Shown here piece after piece: positions 1-8,297 of a stretch of DNA of 17,979 bases (within the stretch, counting starts at the first letter, position 1; every line of letters starts with the position of its first letter). The notes beneath the pieces are model-generated. The model ran no database searches, had not been told where the DNA came from, and saw only the letters and a list, made by a program, of their open reading frames with translations. This DNA is from Candidatus Auribacterota bacterium (GTDB lineage: Bacteria > Auribacterota > JAFGBW01), in contig JAFGBW010000123.1 of NCBI GenBank assembly GCA_016932965.1, positions 1 through 17,979 on the forward strand, in the 5' to 3' direction. The position numbers were made by a program, and so were the translations under genes.

Positions 1-396
1 AGGCAGAAAATGAACCGGCAAAACCAGGTCCACCTCCACGCTTTGATCACGAAGGTACCGGGTTTCAACTACCTGGGCCCCCTGGATAAACCCTTCAAAT
101 TGAAGCAATCCGTTTCCGTCCACAAGATAGGCGTTATTGTCCTGAATGAGTTTAACCATGTTGCGGTAGCTATCTACGATCGCCGAGCGCTGGGCGAACA
201 GTCTGGCCTGATTCGTATTTAATCCTGACCTGGCTGGAGGCAGGCCTTTGCCGGTGACCCTCAAAATCCCGCAGATGTCCTTTTTTCCTGGTTCAGCCGC
301 TTCAGTCAATTCAATTTGAGCGTGCTGAGCAGAAACGGAAAAAAGCAGACCGCATATCACCGCTGTCATGGATGGAAGGAATGTCTTGATTTTCAT
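1..396 (-). CDS. LPP20/FlgT-N-like secreted protein, N-terminal part (cut by window edge)
   Basis: This is the 5' part of a minus-strand gene; 132 codons are visible and the reading frame is still open at base 1. The start is an ATG at 394-396 with a good ribosome binding site (AGGAG at 405-409, 8-nt spacer). Residues 1 to about 26 form a Sec signal peptide, with a hydrophobic core TAVICGLLFSVSA and likely cleavage near SA|Q or HA|Q. No convincing lipobox is present, so it is probably not a lipoprotein. The mature part contains GKGLPP and then NQARLFAQRSAIVDSYRNM, which resembles the LPP20 / FlgT N-terminal family pattern (QAR..A.RAA..DAYR). Members are periplasmic or envelope proteins, some linked to the flagellar basal body, but many have no known role. 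The C-terminal half is not visible, so any fused domain is unknown. Confidence 0.75.
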   Translation of the reverse strand, partial: MKIKTFLPSMTAVICGLLFSVSAQHAQIELTEAAEPGKKDICGILRVTGKGLPPARSGLNTNQARLFAQRSAIVDSYRNMVKLIQDNNAYLVDGNGLLQFEGFIQGAQVVETRYLRDQSVEVDLVLPVHFLP

Positions 397-427
397 TTTC
401 AATACTCCTCATGAATCAGCCGGCCGC

Positions 428-436
428 ATTATCCCA
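428..436 (-). promoter_or_regulatory. possible extended -10 promoter of the LPP20-like gene
   Basis: Read on the minus strand this is TGGGATAAT: an extended -10 TG, one base, then GATAAT (5 of 6 to TATAAT). No good -35 box lies 16-18 bp upstream. Transcription would start about 25 nt before the ATG at 396, leaving room for the AGGAG site. It suggests the gene can be transcribed apart from the 580-1251 gene, 183 bp upstream. Pattern reading only. Confidence 0.3.
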
Positions 437-579
437 TACAAGGAACCGGATCAGGCTGAAAATAAAAAAATTATGGATATCAATCCCCTTTGGCAAGGGA
501 AATTTCCATTCATCTTTTTGACGATGCCGGATCAGTTTTATTCATCAGAAAAAATGGACTAAAACTATCCTTTTCCTGA

Positions 580-1251
580 TCAGAATTGATAATTTATCCC
601 GACGGATATGACAGGATACAATTTAAAATCTTCGAGTTCGTTCTCCAATTCGTCTTCTTCTTTCGATAATTCCTGTTGAAATACAGGAGTATTGACAATC
701 GTTCCTTTTGTTGAAGATAAATCCACTTTTGGGGAACCCTGCATCACCACACCCAGATCCAGACAAACCGATAAACCGGACCCTTTCATGACTGGATTGC
801 CCCAGCCCAGGCCCCAGTAAAGGGCTGTTTTATTGAAAGTAATGTTTCCAGCCAGTTCCTCCACTTCCTCATATGTGTAACGTCCGTCTCCGATTTCGGT
901 GTACATCTTGGACGATGTCAATACACCGACGGCGTTCAGCTCATTATTATTGAAAAGAATTCCTCCGGTGACATGGAATATACCCTCAAAAGGAAGCCAG
1001 TCCACCAGCGCATTCACCGAGCTCAACTTGAGCTCGATGTCATACTCCATGTCTGTTTCCACTCCGTTATAATCATAAGTCAAATAATTCAGCCCGACCC
1101 GTCCGTTAAAATACTTTGAAAAGCTTTTCGTCACTTCCAAACCTGCTCCGAGTGTGGACAGCTTCACTCCAGCCGAGACTCCTTCAGCTCTGATTTCAGG
1201 GCAACTCACCGACAACGCTAATAATAAAAAAATTGGGCTTACAAATTTCAT
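580..1251 (-). CDS. predicted outer-membrane beta-barrel protein
   Basis: A 223-aa protein with a clear Sec signal peptide (MKFVSPIFLLLALSVSCPEIRA, likely cut after A22). The mature part is built of alternating beta-strand-like segments (VSAGVKLSTLGAGLEVTKS, NGRVGLNYLTYDYNG, YWGLGWG, LSVCLDLGVVMQG) and ends in YPVISVGINYQF. A terminal aromatic Phe is the usual outer-membrane-protein C-terminal signature recognised by the BAM machinery. The layout (AG.K.STLG.G.E followed by R.G.NY..Y.Y.G) resembles a common small barrel family of unknown function in Gram-negative bacteria. A charged insertion (LSKEEDELENELEDFKLYP) lies before the last strand. The ATG start is supported by GAGGA about 9 nt upstream. 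It sits 107 bp after the protease pair and 183 bp before the LPP20-like gene. Exact function unknown. Confidence 0.8.
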   Translation of the reverse strand: MKFVSPIFLLLALSVSCPEIRAEGVSAGVKLSTLGAGLEVTKSFSKYFNGRVGLNYLTYDYNGVETDMEYDIELKLSSVNALVDWLPFEGIFHVTGGILFNNNELNAVGVLTSSKMYTEIGDGRYTYEEVEELAGNITFNKTALYWGLGWGNPVMKGSGLSVCLDLGVVMQGSPKVDLSSTKGTIVNTPVFQQELSKEEDELENELEDFKLYPVISVGINYQF

Positions 1252-1290
1252 GATTCAATTCCTCATGTTATCGCGGTTAATATTTGTAAC

Positions 1291-1319
1291 AACATACACA
1301 ACTCGGCATGATAAAGCAA
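1291..1319 (-). promoter_or_regulatory. possible sigma70-type promoter of the 580-1251 barrel gene
   Basis: On the minus strand, TTGCTT (1314-1319) and TATGTT (1291-1296) are separated by 17 bp, about 40 nt ahead of the ATG at 1251. The boxes match consensus at 3 of 6 and 4 of 6. The support is weak, but it lies in the only spacer (107 bp, AT-rich) between this gene and the protease pair. Confidence 0.25.
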
Positions 1320-1358
1320 AAGTTTATTTTAATTTATGAATTTGATTTTCTGAGCCGA

Positions 1359-2861
1359 TCAATCATAGCCCCGGTGTTCATCGGGTATTTTCGACAGGGT
1401 GAAGATGGAGTAGTTTTTCTGGATTTCCAGGTTAGCCTGCTTCAATGGGTTAACGGGTATCACGACAGTAGGGACAGAAGGGTCCTCGAAATCAACAGAT
1501 AGATAAGGGGCTTGATCTTTTGTGCCCGAAGACAGCATGTCAAAAGCATCCTTGAAATTCCTGATTTTTTTTCCATTTATACTTGAAAGAATTTTGTCTT
1601 TCAGATGAAAATATCCCTGATTGAGAGGATGAGGCAGTACTCGGGTCAGAAGCACCATCCGCTCCCGGTCCTTAAAAACATGAAAACTGTTTTTTACTAG
1701 GAAATCAAATATCAAGGGATCCAGATTGGTTTTCCATTCCTTGTCCTGGCCTATGGTGCGCAGATAATTCAAATTCAGCTCCTGAAATAAAAATCCACCC
1801 TCCAGGATGTATGCAGGTTCCCCTTCAGGGTGATAAGGAATCGGCAGATCCTGAGTATGAAAAGAAAGCATCACCACATCGATCGTCTGCTTTTGACCGT
1901 CTCTCCACAAAGTGACTTTTACTTTATCTTGTGTTTTGCTTCTGCTAAAGAGATAAGTGAATGAAAGTTTGCCCCATTTGTCATCCTCGACCATTCCTTG
2001 CGGGTCTATATCTTTTCCGTCCCAATTCAGGAGCACGTCCCCTTCCTTCAGTTCCGTAGAACCTGTGCCGAAATCAAAGACTTCGGATAGATAGACACCC
2101 CGCTTTTCCTGATCGGGTATTTTTAAAAATCGGCGGCTGTCAGGTTGATCCCAGGCAGAAAAGGTGAAGCCGGCTTTGGGAATAGATTGTGCCGGTTTTT
2201 CTTTCATCCGTTTGAGAAAAGAATCAAGAATTAAAGCAGGAATGAGAAAATTGATCTGGTTTTTAGAGGGGTAAACCAGACCCAGGACTCGATTGTTTTC
2301 AGCACAGACCATTTGTCCTGTTTCAATCTGGGATGAAGATGAGGAGAGCCTGAAAAATAAAAATGAGGCCCCAGACAAGGGATTGTAATAGACTTCAGGA
2401 CTTTCGATTTTCCCTTCAACAGGAAGGAGTTGTCTGCCTTCCGTGAGACGTACAAAAAAAAGTTTTTCTCCGGTTTGAATGTCCTTGGTAAAGGACACGG
2501 GTTTTAAAGGCTGATCGAGAGCTGCAGGATCAATGGATAAAATCGCCAGATTCAAATCCCAGTCTATTTGCGCGGCTTTTGCCTCAATGAAGGTGCTTTG
2601 AAATGAAGTTTGAACCTGGATCAGTGTATGATATTGAATGAGGGAAGCCAGCGTCAGGATTTCGTATGGCCCCACGGCGATTCCCTGTCCTGTCTGCGTC
2701 TCAGAACTGTAATTTTGCCAGGGTCGCCTGTAGTCCGGGATCAATGAGTCGGTTTTGATGAAAACAACGGAATTTTTGAAGGGTTCTCTAGATGCCGCTC
2801 CGCATATTCTCAGGCATGAAAACAAGACAAAAAAAATACAATAGACCCAATATTTGCTCAT
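1359..2861 (-). CDS. Deg9-like PDZ protein, predicted catalytically dead (pseudoprotease)
   Basis: A 500-aa exported protein (signal peptide MSKYWVYCIFFVLFSCLRICGA) with the architecture of Deg9/HtrA-type proteases: trypsin-like fold at about 30-215, PDZ-like region at about 225-335 (GVYLSEVFDFG...LKEGDVLLNWDGKDID), and a C-terminal Deg-PDZ-like region at about 395-470 (LLTRVLPHPLNQGY...DKILSSINGKKI). Two of the three catalytic positions are lost. The TNAHVV box reads TLASLI (His replaced by Ser73), and the GNSGGP box reads IETGQM (Ser replaced by Thr181). The Asp box is kept (D102 in WDLNLAIL). It is a paralogue of the next gene upstream (2858-4378) and overlaps it by 4 bp (ATGA), with its own AGGAG site inside that gene, so the two are probably translationally coupled. 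I infer a scaffold, substrate-binding or regulatory partner. Reading frame intact, so not a decayed pseudogene. Confidence 0.85.
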   Translation of the reverse strand: MSKYWVYCIFFVLFSCLRICGAASREPFKNSVVFIKTDSLIPDYRRPWQNYSSETQTGQGIAVGPYEILTLASLIQYHTLIQVQTSFQSTFIEAKAAQIDWDLNLAILSIDPAALDQPLKPVSFTKDIQTGEKLFFVRLTEGRQLLPVEGKIESPEVYYNPLSGASFLFFRLSSSSSQIETGQMVCAENNRVLGLVYPSKNQINFLIPALILDSFLKRMKEKPAQSIPKAGFTFSAWDQPDSRRFLKIPDQEKRGVYLSEVFDFGTGSTELKEGDVLLNWDGKDIDPQGMVEDDKWGKLSFTYLFSRSKTQDKVKVTLWRDGQKQTIDVVMLSFHTQDLPIPYHPEGEPAYILEGGFLFQELNLNYLRTIGQDKEWKTNLDPLIFDFLVKNSFHVFKDRERMVLLTRVLPHPLNQGYFHLKDKILSSINGKKIRNFKDAFDMLSSGTKDQAPYLSVDFEDPSVPTVVIPVNPLKQANLEIQKNYSIFTLSKIPDEHRGYD

Positions 2862-4378
2862 TGGCTTTTCTCCTGATCCATGGCCATGGGAACGGCATAT
2901 TTTTTCAATAAATGGGATTGTCTGGCAGAAGATTTTTCCGCGTTCAAAATGAGCGGGGTGGAATTTTCGAAGAATCGCAATACATGGAAGGATCCTTTTG
3001 ATTTGGAAAAGGCGGTTTTCACATCATCGAGGCAGTGGATGGGGACATCATTGATGGTCTGGAGAATTTCATTTTGAAAGGGGGCTGCGTGCGCGTTGAA
3101 GAAATCCTTTAAGACCGCCGAAAGGACAACGTAATATTTTCTTTCAGGGTCCTGGTTGAAACGGGTCTGATAATAATAGAGCAGACGGAAAGGGTGGGGC
3201 ATCTGGGTCCACCAGTCTTTTCCAAAAAAATGCATGTATTCGCCGTTCAATTTGACAAAGACCAATCCTGCACAAATGACATAGCCTCTATGAGTTTCAT
3301 AAGTCATTCCCACGTCAAGCACGAATGGAATTTTTGTCAGCCGGACCGTTTGATTATTTTTTTCCCCGTTGCGATACCATTCCAGCGAAATAGACTCATT
3401 CATCTGGCTTCGTTCAATGATTTCATAAAAGGCAACTTGGAGTCCTTCCAGCGTGATGCTCCCGTCATCTAAGATTGGATATCCGTTAATGGAAGTGAGG
3501 ATGTCATTTTTTATTAGGATTTGATGGCAGGGCCCCAGGGGGTGAACATCATTGATCAGAATTCCGGATTTTTCTTGCGGCAGTCTCAAAAATTGGCGCA
3601 TGACAGGCGGAAGAGGCAAAAAATTGATCCCCAACTCAGGAACTCCATCAACATGGCCGTCCTGGATGTCTTGTAAAAAATGTTTGATCAGGGTGGAAGG
3701 AATCAGATAACCGATATTATCTCCTGTGCCTAGCCCCTGGAAGGCCATCCCCACGACAAGGTCGTTTTGAATGACCGGTCCGCCGCTGTTTCCCAGGTTC
3801 AACGCGGCGTCCGTTTGAATAACGAGATGTTCGTCAACCCCTGAATGGGAATAAATGATGCGGTCAATGCGGGAAACAATGCCGTTGGTAATGGAAAGTT
3901 TTTCACCGCCCAGAGGGAACCCGGCGGCTTTGACTATGGAATTCAGCTTAGGGATAGGTCCCAGACTCAAAGGAGTCAGATTGTCATAAAAGGTGGAAGA
4001 GGATACTTCCAATATGGCCAGATCCGAGACATGCGAAATCCACTTGATCACGGCAAGATACCGTTTTGCCTCGTTCTGCTTTTTGACTTCAATGTATTTA
4101 GCCTGGCTGACCACATGGGCATTCGTCAACAACAGATTGCCTTCCAGGACGAAACCGCTGCCGGAGGAAGCATTCAAAGGCGAAGAGAGCCACGGCAGGG
4201 CTGGATTGAAAACCTGCTCATGAGAAAAAATTTGAATTACGGCGTTCGGAATCGTAAAAGTGTCGGCCGGTGCCTGGCCCAGGAAAAAGACACAACAGAA
4301 TATAAAAAGCAGAGATAAGAAATCTTCCCTATTAGGGCCATTGTGCCATTGTGCTTTTGTGTCTTTTACTTTAACCAC
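2858..4378 (-). CDS. Deg9-like trypsin-type serine protease with PDZ domains
   Basis: A 506-aa HtrA/Deg-family endopeptidase, predicted to act in the periplasm. All three catalytic motifs are present: His88 in LLTNAHVV, Asp119 in VSDLAILEV, and Ser198 in LGNSGGPV. The protease domain covers about 45-240. PDZ1 is at about 248-350 (SGILINDVHPLGP, NDILTSINGYPILDDG), and a second, Deg9-type PDZ-like region is near 420-480 (YYVVLSAVL, NEILQTINDVPI). The NDILTSINGYPI-DDG pattern resembles plant and bacterial Deg9-type proteases more than DegP/DegS. The start is a GTG at 4376-4378 with AGAGG (4384-4388) 5 nt upstream. This gives a rather long polar n-region before the hydrophobic core LSLLFIFCCVFFLG; no ATG start is available in frame nearby. 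It follows the membrane-enzyme gene by 54 bp and overlaps the pseudoprotease gene by 4 bp. Confidence 0.9.
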   Translation of the reverse strand: MVKVKDTKAQWHNGPNREDFLSLLFIFCCVFFLGQAPADTFTIPNAVIQIFSHEQVFNPALPWLSSPLNASSGSGFVLEGNLLLTNAHVVSQAKYIEVKKQNEAKRYLAVIKWISHVSDLAILEVSSSTFYDNLTPLSLGPIPKLNSIVKAAGFPLGGEKLSITNGIVSRIDRIIYSHSGVDEHLVIQTDAALNLGNSGGPVIQNDLVVGMAFQGLGTGDNIGYLIPSTLIKHFLQDIQDGHVDGVPELGINFLPLPPVMRQFLRLPQEKSGILINDVHPLGPCHQILIKNDILTSINGYPILDDGSITLEGLQVAFYEIIERSQMNESISLEWYRNGEKNNQTVRLTKIPFVLDVGMTYETHRGYVICAGLVFVKLNGEYMHFFGKDWWTQMPHPFRLLYYYQTRFNQDPERKYYVVLSAVLKDFFNAHAAPFQNEILQTINDVPIHCLDDVKTAFSKSKGSFHVLRFFENSTPLILNAEKSSARQSHLLKKYAVPMAMDQEKSQ

Positions 4379-4390
4379 GTTTGCCTCTGA

Positions 4391-4405
4391 AGCCTTTGGC
4401 TGTTT
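4391..4405 (-). other. short hairpin in the 54-bp spacer before the active protease gene
   Basis: The minus strand reads AGCC, AAA, GGCT, a 4-bp stem with a 3-nt loop, shortly before the ribosome binding site of the 2858-4378 gene. It has no T-run after it, so it is not a terminator. The short spacer fits one operon from 8191 to 1359. Confidence 0.2.
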
Positions 4406-4432
4406 GCGTTTTTTTAGAAATCCTTCGTCATT

Positions 4433-7400
4433 CTAATTATTTTCCGTTTCCGTTTTCCATCGGAGCGTGCCGTCGGAGCGCTGAAATACTCCAAGGGAAT
4501 TCTCCCATGTTTCTTCCTGGCTTTCTGTTTCATAAAGGGTTGCTGGCGAACAAAAACACCAGGGCATGAACGCACAATAACCCCTTTCTCTTGCTTTTGT
4601 CAAAGAAGAGAATAAATATTTTTTCTGGCTTTCTGGAGAGAGCCGTTCTCCAGGCAGACCAATCCAGTATTCTTCAATGATAACAGGCTTATCCTGAAAG
4701 GGAAGCACAGGGATAAGATGCGTGTGGATGGAGTGGAAATCCAGGTCTTTTATTGCATAAAAAGGGGTTTTTAAACCCGCTGTGATAAGCAGTTCTGGTC
4801 TTTTATCCCGGACGATCTGGACTTTTTCCTGCACCCAGTTTTTAAAATCAGACAGGTTTTCATCAGTCAAATGCGGCTCATTGATAAGATCAATGACGAG
4901 ATTGGATTGAAAACGGGTGGCTTCAAGAAACCGGATGAGAAAACGGTTTTGATTTTCGATTTTTTCAGGATCCCTGAATCGTTCCGGGTCTTTTTCCCAT
5001 CCTTGGGGATCGCCCATTTTTTTTCCGACAAGGCTGAAAAGATCCAGACAGACAATCAGCCCTTTTGATTGGGCCAAATCCAGAAGACATTGAACCAGAG
5101 TAAAAACATCAAAACGCGGCAGGGTTTCTTTTAAGTGATTATGACAGACGGTTTCATTGAAATCCTGTGCCCATTCAGGATGGATGAAATGAATTCTGAC
5201 CATTTTTATATCCAGCTTTTTCATGGTTTCAAAATCCCTCTCCACTTCCGACAAATCCGGAGTCATCCAGAAGCGGTCATAACTGGAAGAAGGATAATAA
5301 TTAACGCCTAGAAAAAAAGAATCACCGTCAAGGGTCATTTTATTTTCCTGGATCCGTGGATAGGGAACGTCCTTGTGTTCATCTGGAGAAGCCCGGTTGA
5401 TCAAGCCGCATTGAAGATGTTGAAAAATGGTTCGGTCTTTCGGAGTGATGGTAAAGGAGATAAAACGTTTTTTAAGCGGTACAGACGGAAGAAGGATCTC
5501 AAGATTCGTCATTGTTTTAGGCGGAAATTCCCCGGTTTTTTCCATGATTTGATTTCCGTCTGATTCAATGACAAAATGCTCGGAAACCTTTTTTTCCGAG
5601 AGATTCCGCACAAGAAGATTAAGAGAAACGGATTCATCCGCAGAAGACACATAAAGAGCCGAGGGATAAAAATCAGCGAGGCTCAAAGGATATCGAAAAT
5701 TGTTCACAATCATGGGGAACAGTTCTTCTTCTGTATTGGCTTGAAGGGAACCGGGATAAGCCGGAAACCCCCAGAAAAAGATACGGGAACAAAACAGTTT
5801 GCCGTAAGGATTTCGATGGAAGTAAGAAAAAGAAGCCGGTTTTCCTATCACAAATCCCGCTGAGTCTTCCGCCTCAATCAAAGGAAAAGAATGTCCGAGG
5901 GGGATCCGGAATGGAAATACATTGCCTGCAGAAGGAAAACAATTGAATTCCCTGCTGCCGGTTGAAACGGTCAGACCGTTAAAATAAAAAGATCCGGCTG
6001 GCTGAAGGTTTTTGGGGCTGGAATAAAATCGGATTGTTTCAGACGGGGAACAAACATACGGCTTCATTCCCATTTGACGCATGATATATTGATGAAGGTC
6101 ATTGGCTCTTTTAGCCGGGGGCCAGGGATTGGAAAAAGGCGCGCTTCCGGTAAACCAAAAGGATCCGCCTCCTTGGTAAAACAAAATCAATTCTTGAAGA
6201 CAATGTTCCGGATAAAAAGGCCCATACGGCAGAATCAGAGTTTCAACTCTGTGTTCCAGAAGGGCTTTTTTTAAATCACGGGCAGTTAATTTCACAAATG
6301 GAACCTTATTTTTGAGCAGTTCTTTTTCAAACCAGTCTTTTTGATCCTGCCAAAGAGCAACAGGAATTTGTTTCTCCTGCCATAGTCCAAAAGGAACAGG
6401 CTGTATAGAGGGGGGAACCTGTATGGCTTTTTTCAGATAATCCGGCTGGGTGAACTGATTTTTGTATAACCGGATTTCCATATCGTTTTTGGATTCAAAA
6501 ATCAGCTGATATTGGTCTGAAACAGCGGCAAAATGCTTTTCAAGAAGATCCAAAAAGCCGGTGACAGCCGGTTCTTCCAAAGACCGATCTCTCTGGATAA
6601 GAACAAAATCACTTTGACGGAGAAACAGCGGCGTGTTTCGCAATGATTCATATGCAGGAACATTGATCCGGAGCATATTCAATTCATTCTGAATAACAGG
6701 CGGAATCCATGGATTATTCTGGTCCCCCAGAATAAATCCCCTGATATTATTTTGAAGGAAAATCGAGGAAAGCGTGGAAGGCCATTTTTCATCCGAGACA
6801 ATACAGCTCATCCAGAAAGGAAAGGATTGGGGTTCGTGCTTTTTCAAGGCCTTGATGATAAGCAGGGAGAGGGAACCATGAGGCTCAAAAAAAGGATCTG
6901 CCTTGGTTCGTGCGCCGCCGGAGACGATTTGATTTGAGGCGTCAAACAGGGTGATTGTGCCGTCCCAGTTGAGAGACGATTTGATGGTTTGTGAAGAGGA
7001 GAGTTTGAACGTCAGACGGAAACCAGGCAGCATTTTTTCAGGCAGGGATTGGAACAGGCTTTGCATGAATAAGATAGGAATAAATAAACACAGGATTGCT
7101 GTAATAATCTTGAATGGCTTACCGGCAAGGCATGCTCCGCATAAACCTGCGAACAAAAAAACAAGGGGTATTTGATACCGGATTCCAGTTACATAAAAAT
7201 CCCTTCCCAATGTGGGCCTCAACCACGCTAAAACGGCCATGACTCCAATAAGATAGAGCAGTGCGCTGTATTTTGTTAACGGTTTTATTTCATCAGATTT
7301 CCATGAAAAACAAAGCACTCCTAATGCCATCCAGGAAAAACCCCCTGTCTGATTGATGAACCCAAGGATTTGCCAGAAAAGCATTTTGACATACATGGAA

Positions 7401-8191
7401 AAGCTGACCGCATGAAAAAGGTTCCAGCTGCCTGACACATCAGGGGAAAGAATCAGGGATCTGAATTTGGGGAGAGAAAAAGGCATACAAAGCATCAAAA
7501 AGAAAAGGATCATGAAAGCAGGCTTTTTTATTTCAGACGGCCTGATACAGAAATAAAGGATCAAGCTGATCCAGGGATAGATCAAAACAGAATGATTTGT
7601 AAACGCCATCAGAAAGAGGAAGAAGATAAACAGGTATAGCCGGAGAAAACGTTGAGGATGAAGAATCAAGGAACGTAAAACCAAAAGAGAGGCGAGAAAA
7701 AGCGTCCATGAAAAAACCTCTGGCAAAAGCACTTTGCCCGGATGAAAAACACTAGGGGAAACCGCCAGGAGAAGAGTGGCAATCCGCGCTGCTTTGGCTG
7801 AAAAAAAACTGCGGTTCAGGAAATAAAACAAAAGAAAAAAAGGCGGATAAAAAAGCATATCATTGAGGAGGATCAGGTTTTTAATATTCATGGGGGGCAG
7901 CAGATAGGCGGCCAGAGACAGAAGAAAACTCCACAACGGTGAGGCAAAGGCATATAAAGACTCCAAAATTTGACCGTTAAATCTGAATGATTCCCTCCAG
8001 GAATCTGACACATATCTTATTTGCTGGAAGTAACGTACACTGTCATGGGAAGGCATGGCGATATTGGTCTGATGCCACAAGAACAGGGCTCCGAGACAGA
8101 CAAAGACCGCGGCAAATGGGAAAAGAGGAAATGGACGGGGAAACGAGTTGTGATGGAATTTTGTCAACAAGGCGAGAAATTTCCTATTCAT
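4433..8191 (-). CDS. giant membrane protein: GT-C glycosyltransferase-like N-terminus fused to GH5-like hydrolase
   Basis: A 1252-aa protein. Residues 1 to about 380 contain roughly 11-13 hydrophobic segments, starting with TM1 (about 24-42). TM1 is followed by a loop with an acidic residue (IAMPSHDSVRYF, Asp50), as in lipid-sugar-dependent GT-C enzymes (PMT/ArnT type) with their catalytic Asp in the first outer loop. Residues 390-595 are a soluble region. Residues 600-830 look like a GATase1-like alpha/beta fold (VALWQDQKDWFEKEL, TLILPYGPFYPEHCLQEL, YQGGGSFWFTGSAPF). Residues 840-935 look like an Ig-type beta sandwich. Residues 955-1250 resemble a GH5 clan-A TIM barrel: FLGVNYYPSS, acid/base Glu1105 in IDLINEPH, His in HSIHTHL, and nucleophile Glu1173 or Glu1174 in VIIEEYWIG. 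The tail should face the periplasm. The ATG at 8189-8191 is preceded directly by an in-frame TAG, and no Shine-Dalgarno site is seen. Activity and sugar are unknown; the membrane part could be a non-enzymatic relative. Confidence 0.75.
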   Translation of the reverse strand: MNRKFLALLTKFHHNSFPRPFPLFPFAAVFVCLGALFLWHQTNIAMPSHDSVRYFQQIRYVSDSWRESFRFNGQILESLYAFASPLWSFLLSLAAYLLPPMNIKNLILLNDMLFYPPFFLLFYFLNRSFFSAKAARIATLLLAVSPSVFHPGKVLLPEVFSWTLFLASLLVLRSLILHPQRFLRLYLFIFFLFLMAFTNHSVLIYPWISLILYFCIRPSEIKKPAFMILFFLMLCMPFSLPKFRSLILSPDVSGSWNLFHAVSFSMYVKMLFWQILGFINQTGGFSWMALGVLCFSWKSDEIKPLTKYSALLYLIGVMAVLAWLRPTLGRDFYVTGIRYQIPLVFLFAGLCGACLAGKPFKIITAILCLFIPILFMQSLFQSLPEKMLPGFRLTFKLSSSQTIKSSLNWDGTITLFDASNQIVSGGARTKADPFFEPHGSLSLLIIKALKKHEPQSFPFWMSCIVSDEKWPSTLSSIFLQNNIRGFILGDQNNPWIPPVIQNELNMLRINVPAYESLRNTPLFLRQSDFVLIQRDRSLEEPAVTGFLDLLEKHFAAVSDQYQLIFESKNDMEIRLYKNQFTQPDYLKKAIQVPPSIQPVPFGLWQEKQIPVALWQDQKDWFEKELLKNKVPFVKLTARDLKKALLEHRVETLILPYGPFYPEHCLQELILFYQGGGSFWFTGSAPFSNPWPPAKRANDLHQYIMRQMGMKPYVCSPSETIRFYSSPKNLQPAGSFYFNGLTVSTGSREFNCFPSAGNVFPFRIPLGHSFPLIEAEDSAGFVIGKPASFSYFHRNPYGKLFCSRIFFWGFPAYPGSLQANTEEELFPMIVNNFRYPLSLADFYPSALYVSSADESVSLNLLVRNLSEKKVSEHFVIESDGNQIMEKTGEFPPKTMTNLEILLPSVPLKKRFISFTITPKDRTIFQHLQCGLINRASPDEHKDVPYPRIQENKMTLDGDSFFLGVNYYPSSSYDRFWMTPDLSEVERDFETMKKLDIKMVRIHFIHPEWAQDFNETVCHNHLKETLPRFDVFTLVQCLLDLAQSKGLIVCLDLFSLVGKKMGDPQGWEKDPERFRDPEKIENQNRFLIRFLEATRFQSNLVIDLINEPHLTDENLSDFKNWVQEKVQIVRDKRPELLITAGLKTPFYAIKDLDFHSIHTHLIPVLPFQDKPVIIEEYWIGLPGERLSPESQKKYLFSSLTKARERGYCAFMPWCFCSPATLYETESQEETWENSLGVFQRSDGTLRWKTETENN

Positions 8192-8206
8192 GAACTAGTG
8201 ATATAC

Positions 8207-8235
8207 ATTAAACCACAATAAATTAATCCGGTAAA
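8207..8235 (-). promoter_or_regulatory. possible promoter of the 4433-8191 operon
   Basis: On the minus strand, TTTACC (8230-8235), a 17-bp spacer, and TTTAAT (8207-8212) preceded by TGG as an extended -10. Only 15 bases separate the -10 box from the ATG at 8191, so the predicted leader is about 9 nt and has no Shine-Dalgarno site, meaning near-leaderless translation. The -35 box lies at the edge of the outer inverted repeat (8221-8231). Confidence 0.35.
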
Positions 8236-8297
8236 CCACAGGCACAGTCTTTGGACTGGCTAAGTTTGACAATTCCGGAAGTATTTAAAAGAATTAA

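Noticed and set aside
467-499. A CCCTT-TGGC-AAGGG hairpin with a nearby T-run on the minus strand, as a terminator for the 580-1251 gene
   Set aside because: The stem is only 5 bp and the T-run does not follow it directly, so I do not call it a terminator.
3845-4318. A 157-codon plus-strand open frame
   Set aside because: It is antisense to the well-supported Deg9-like protease gene and has no protein-like character of its own.
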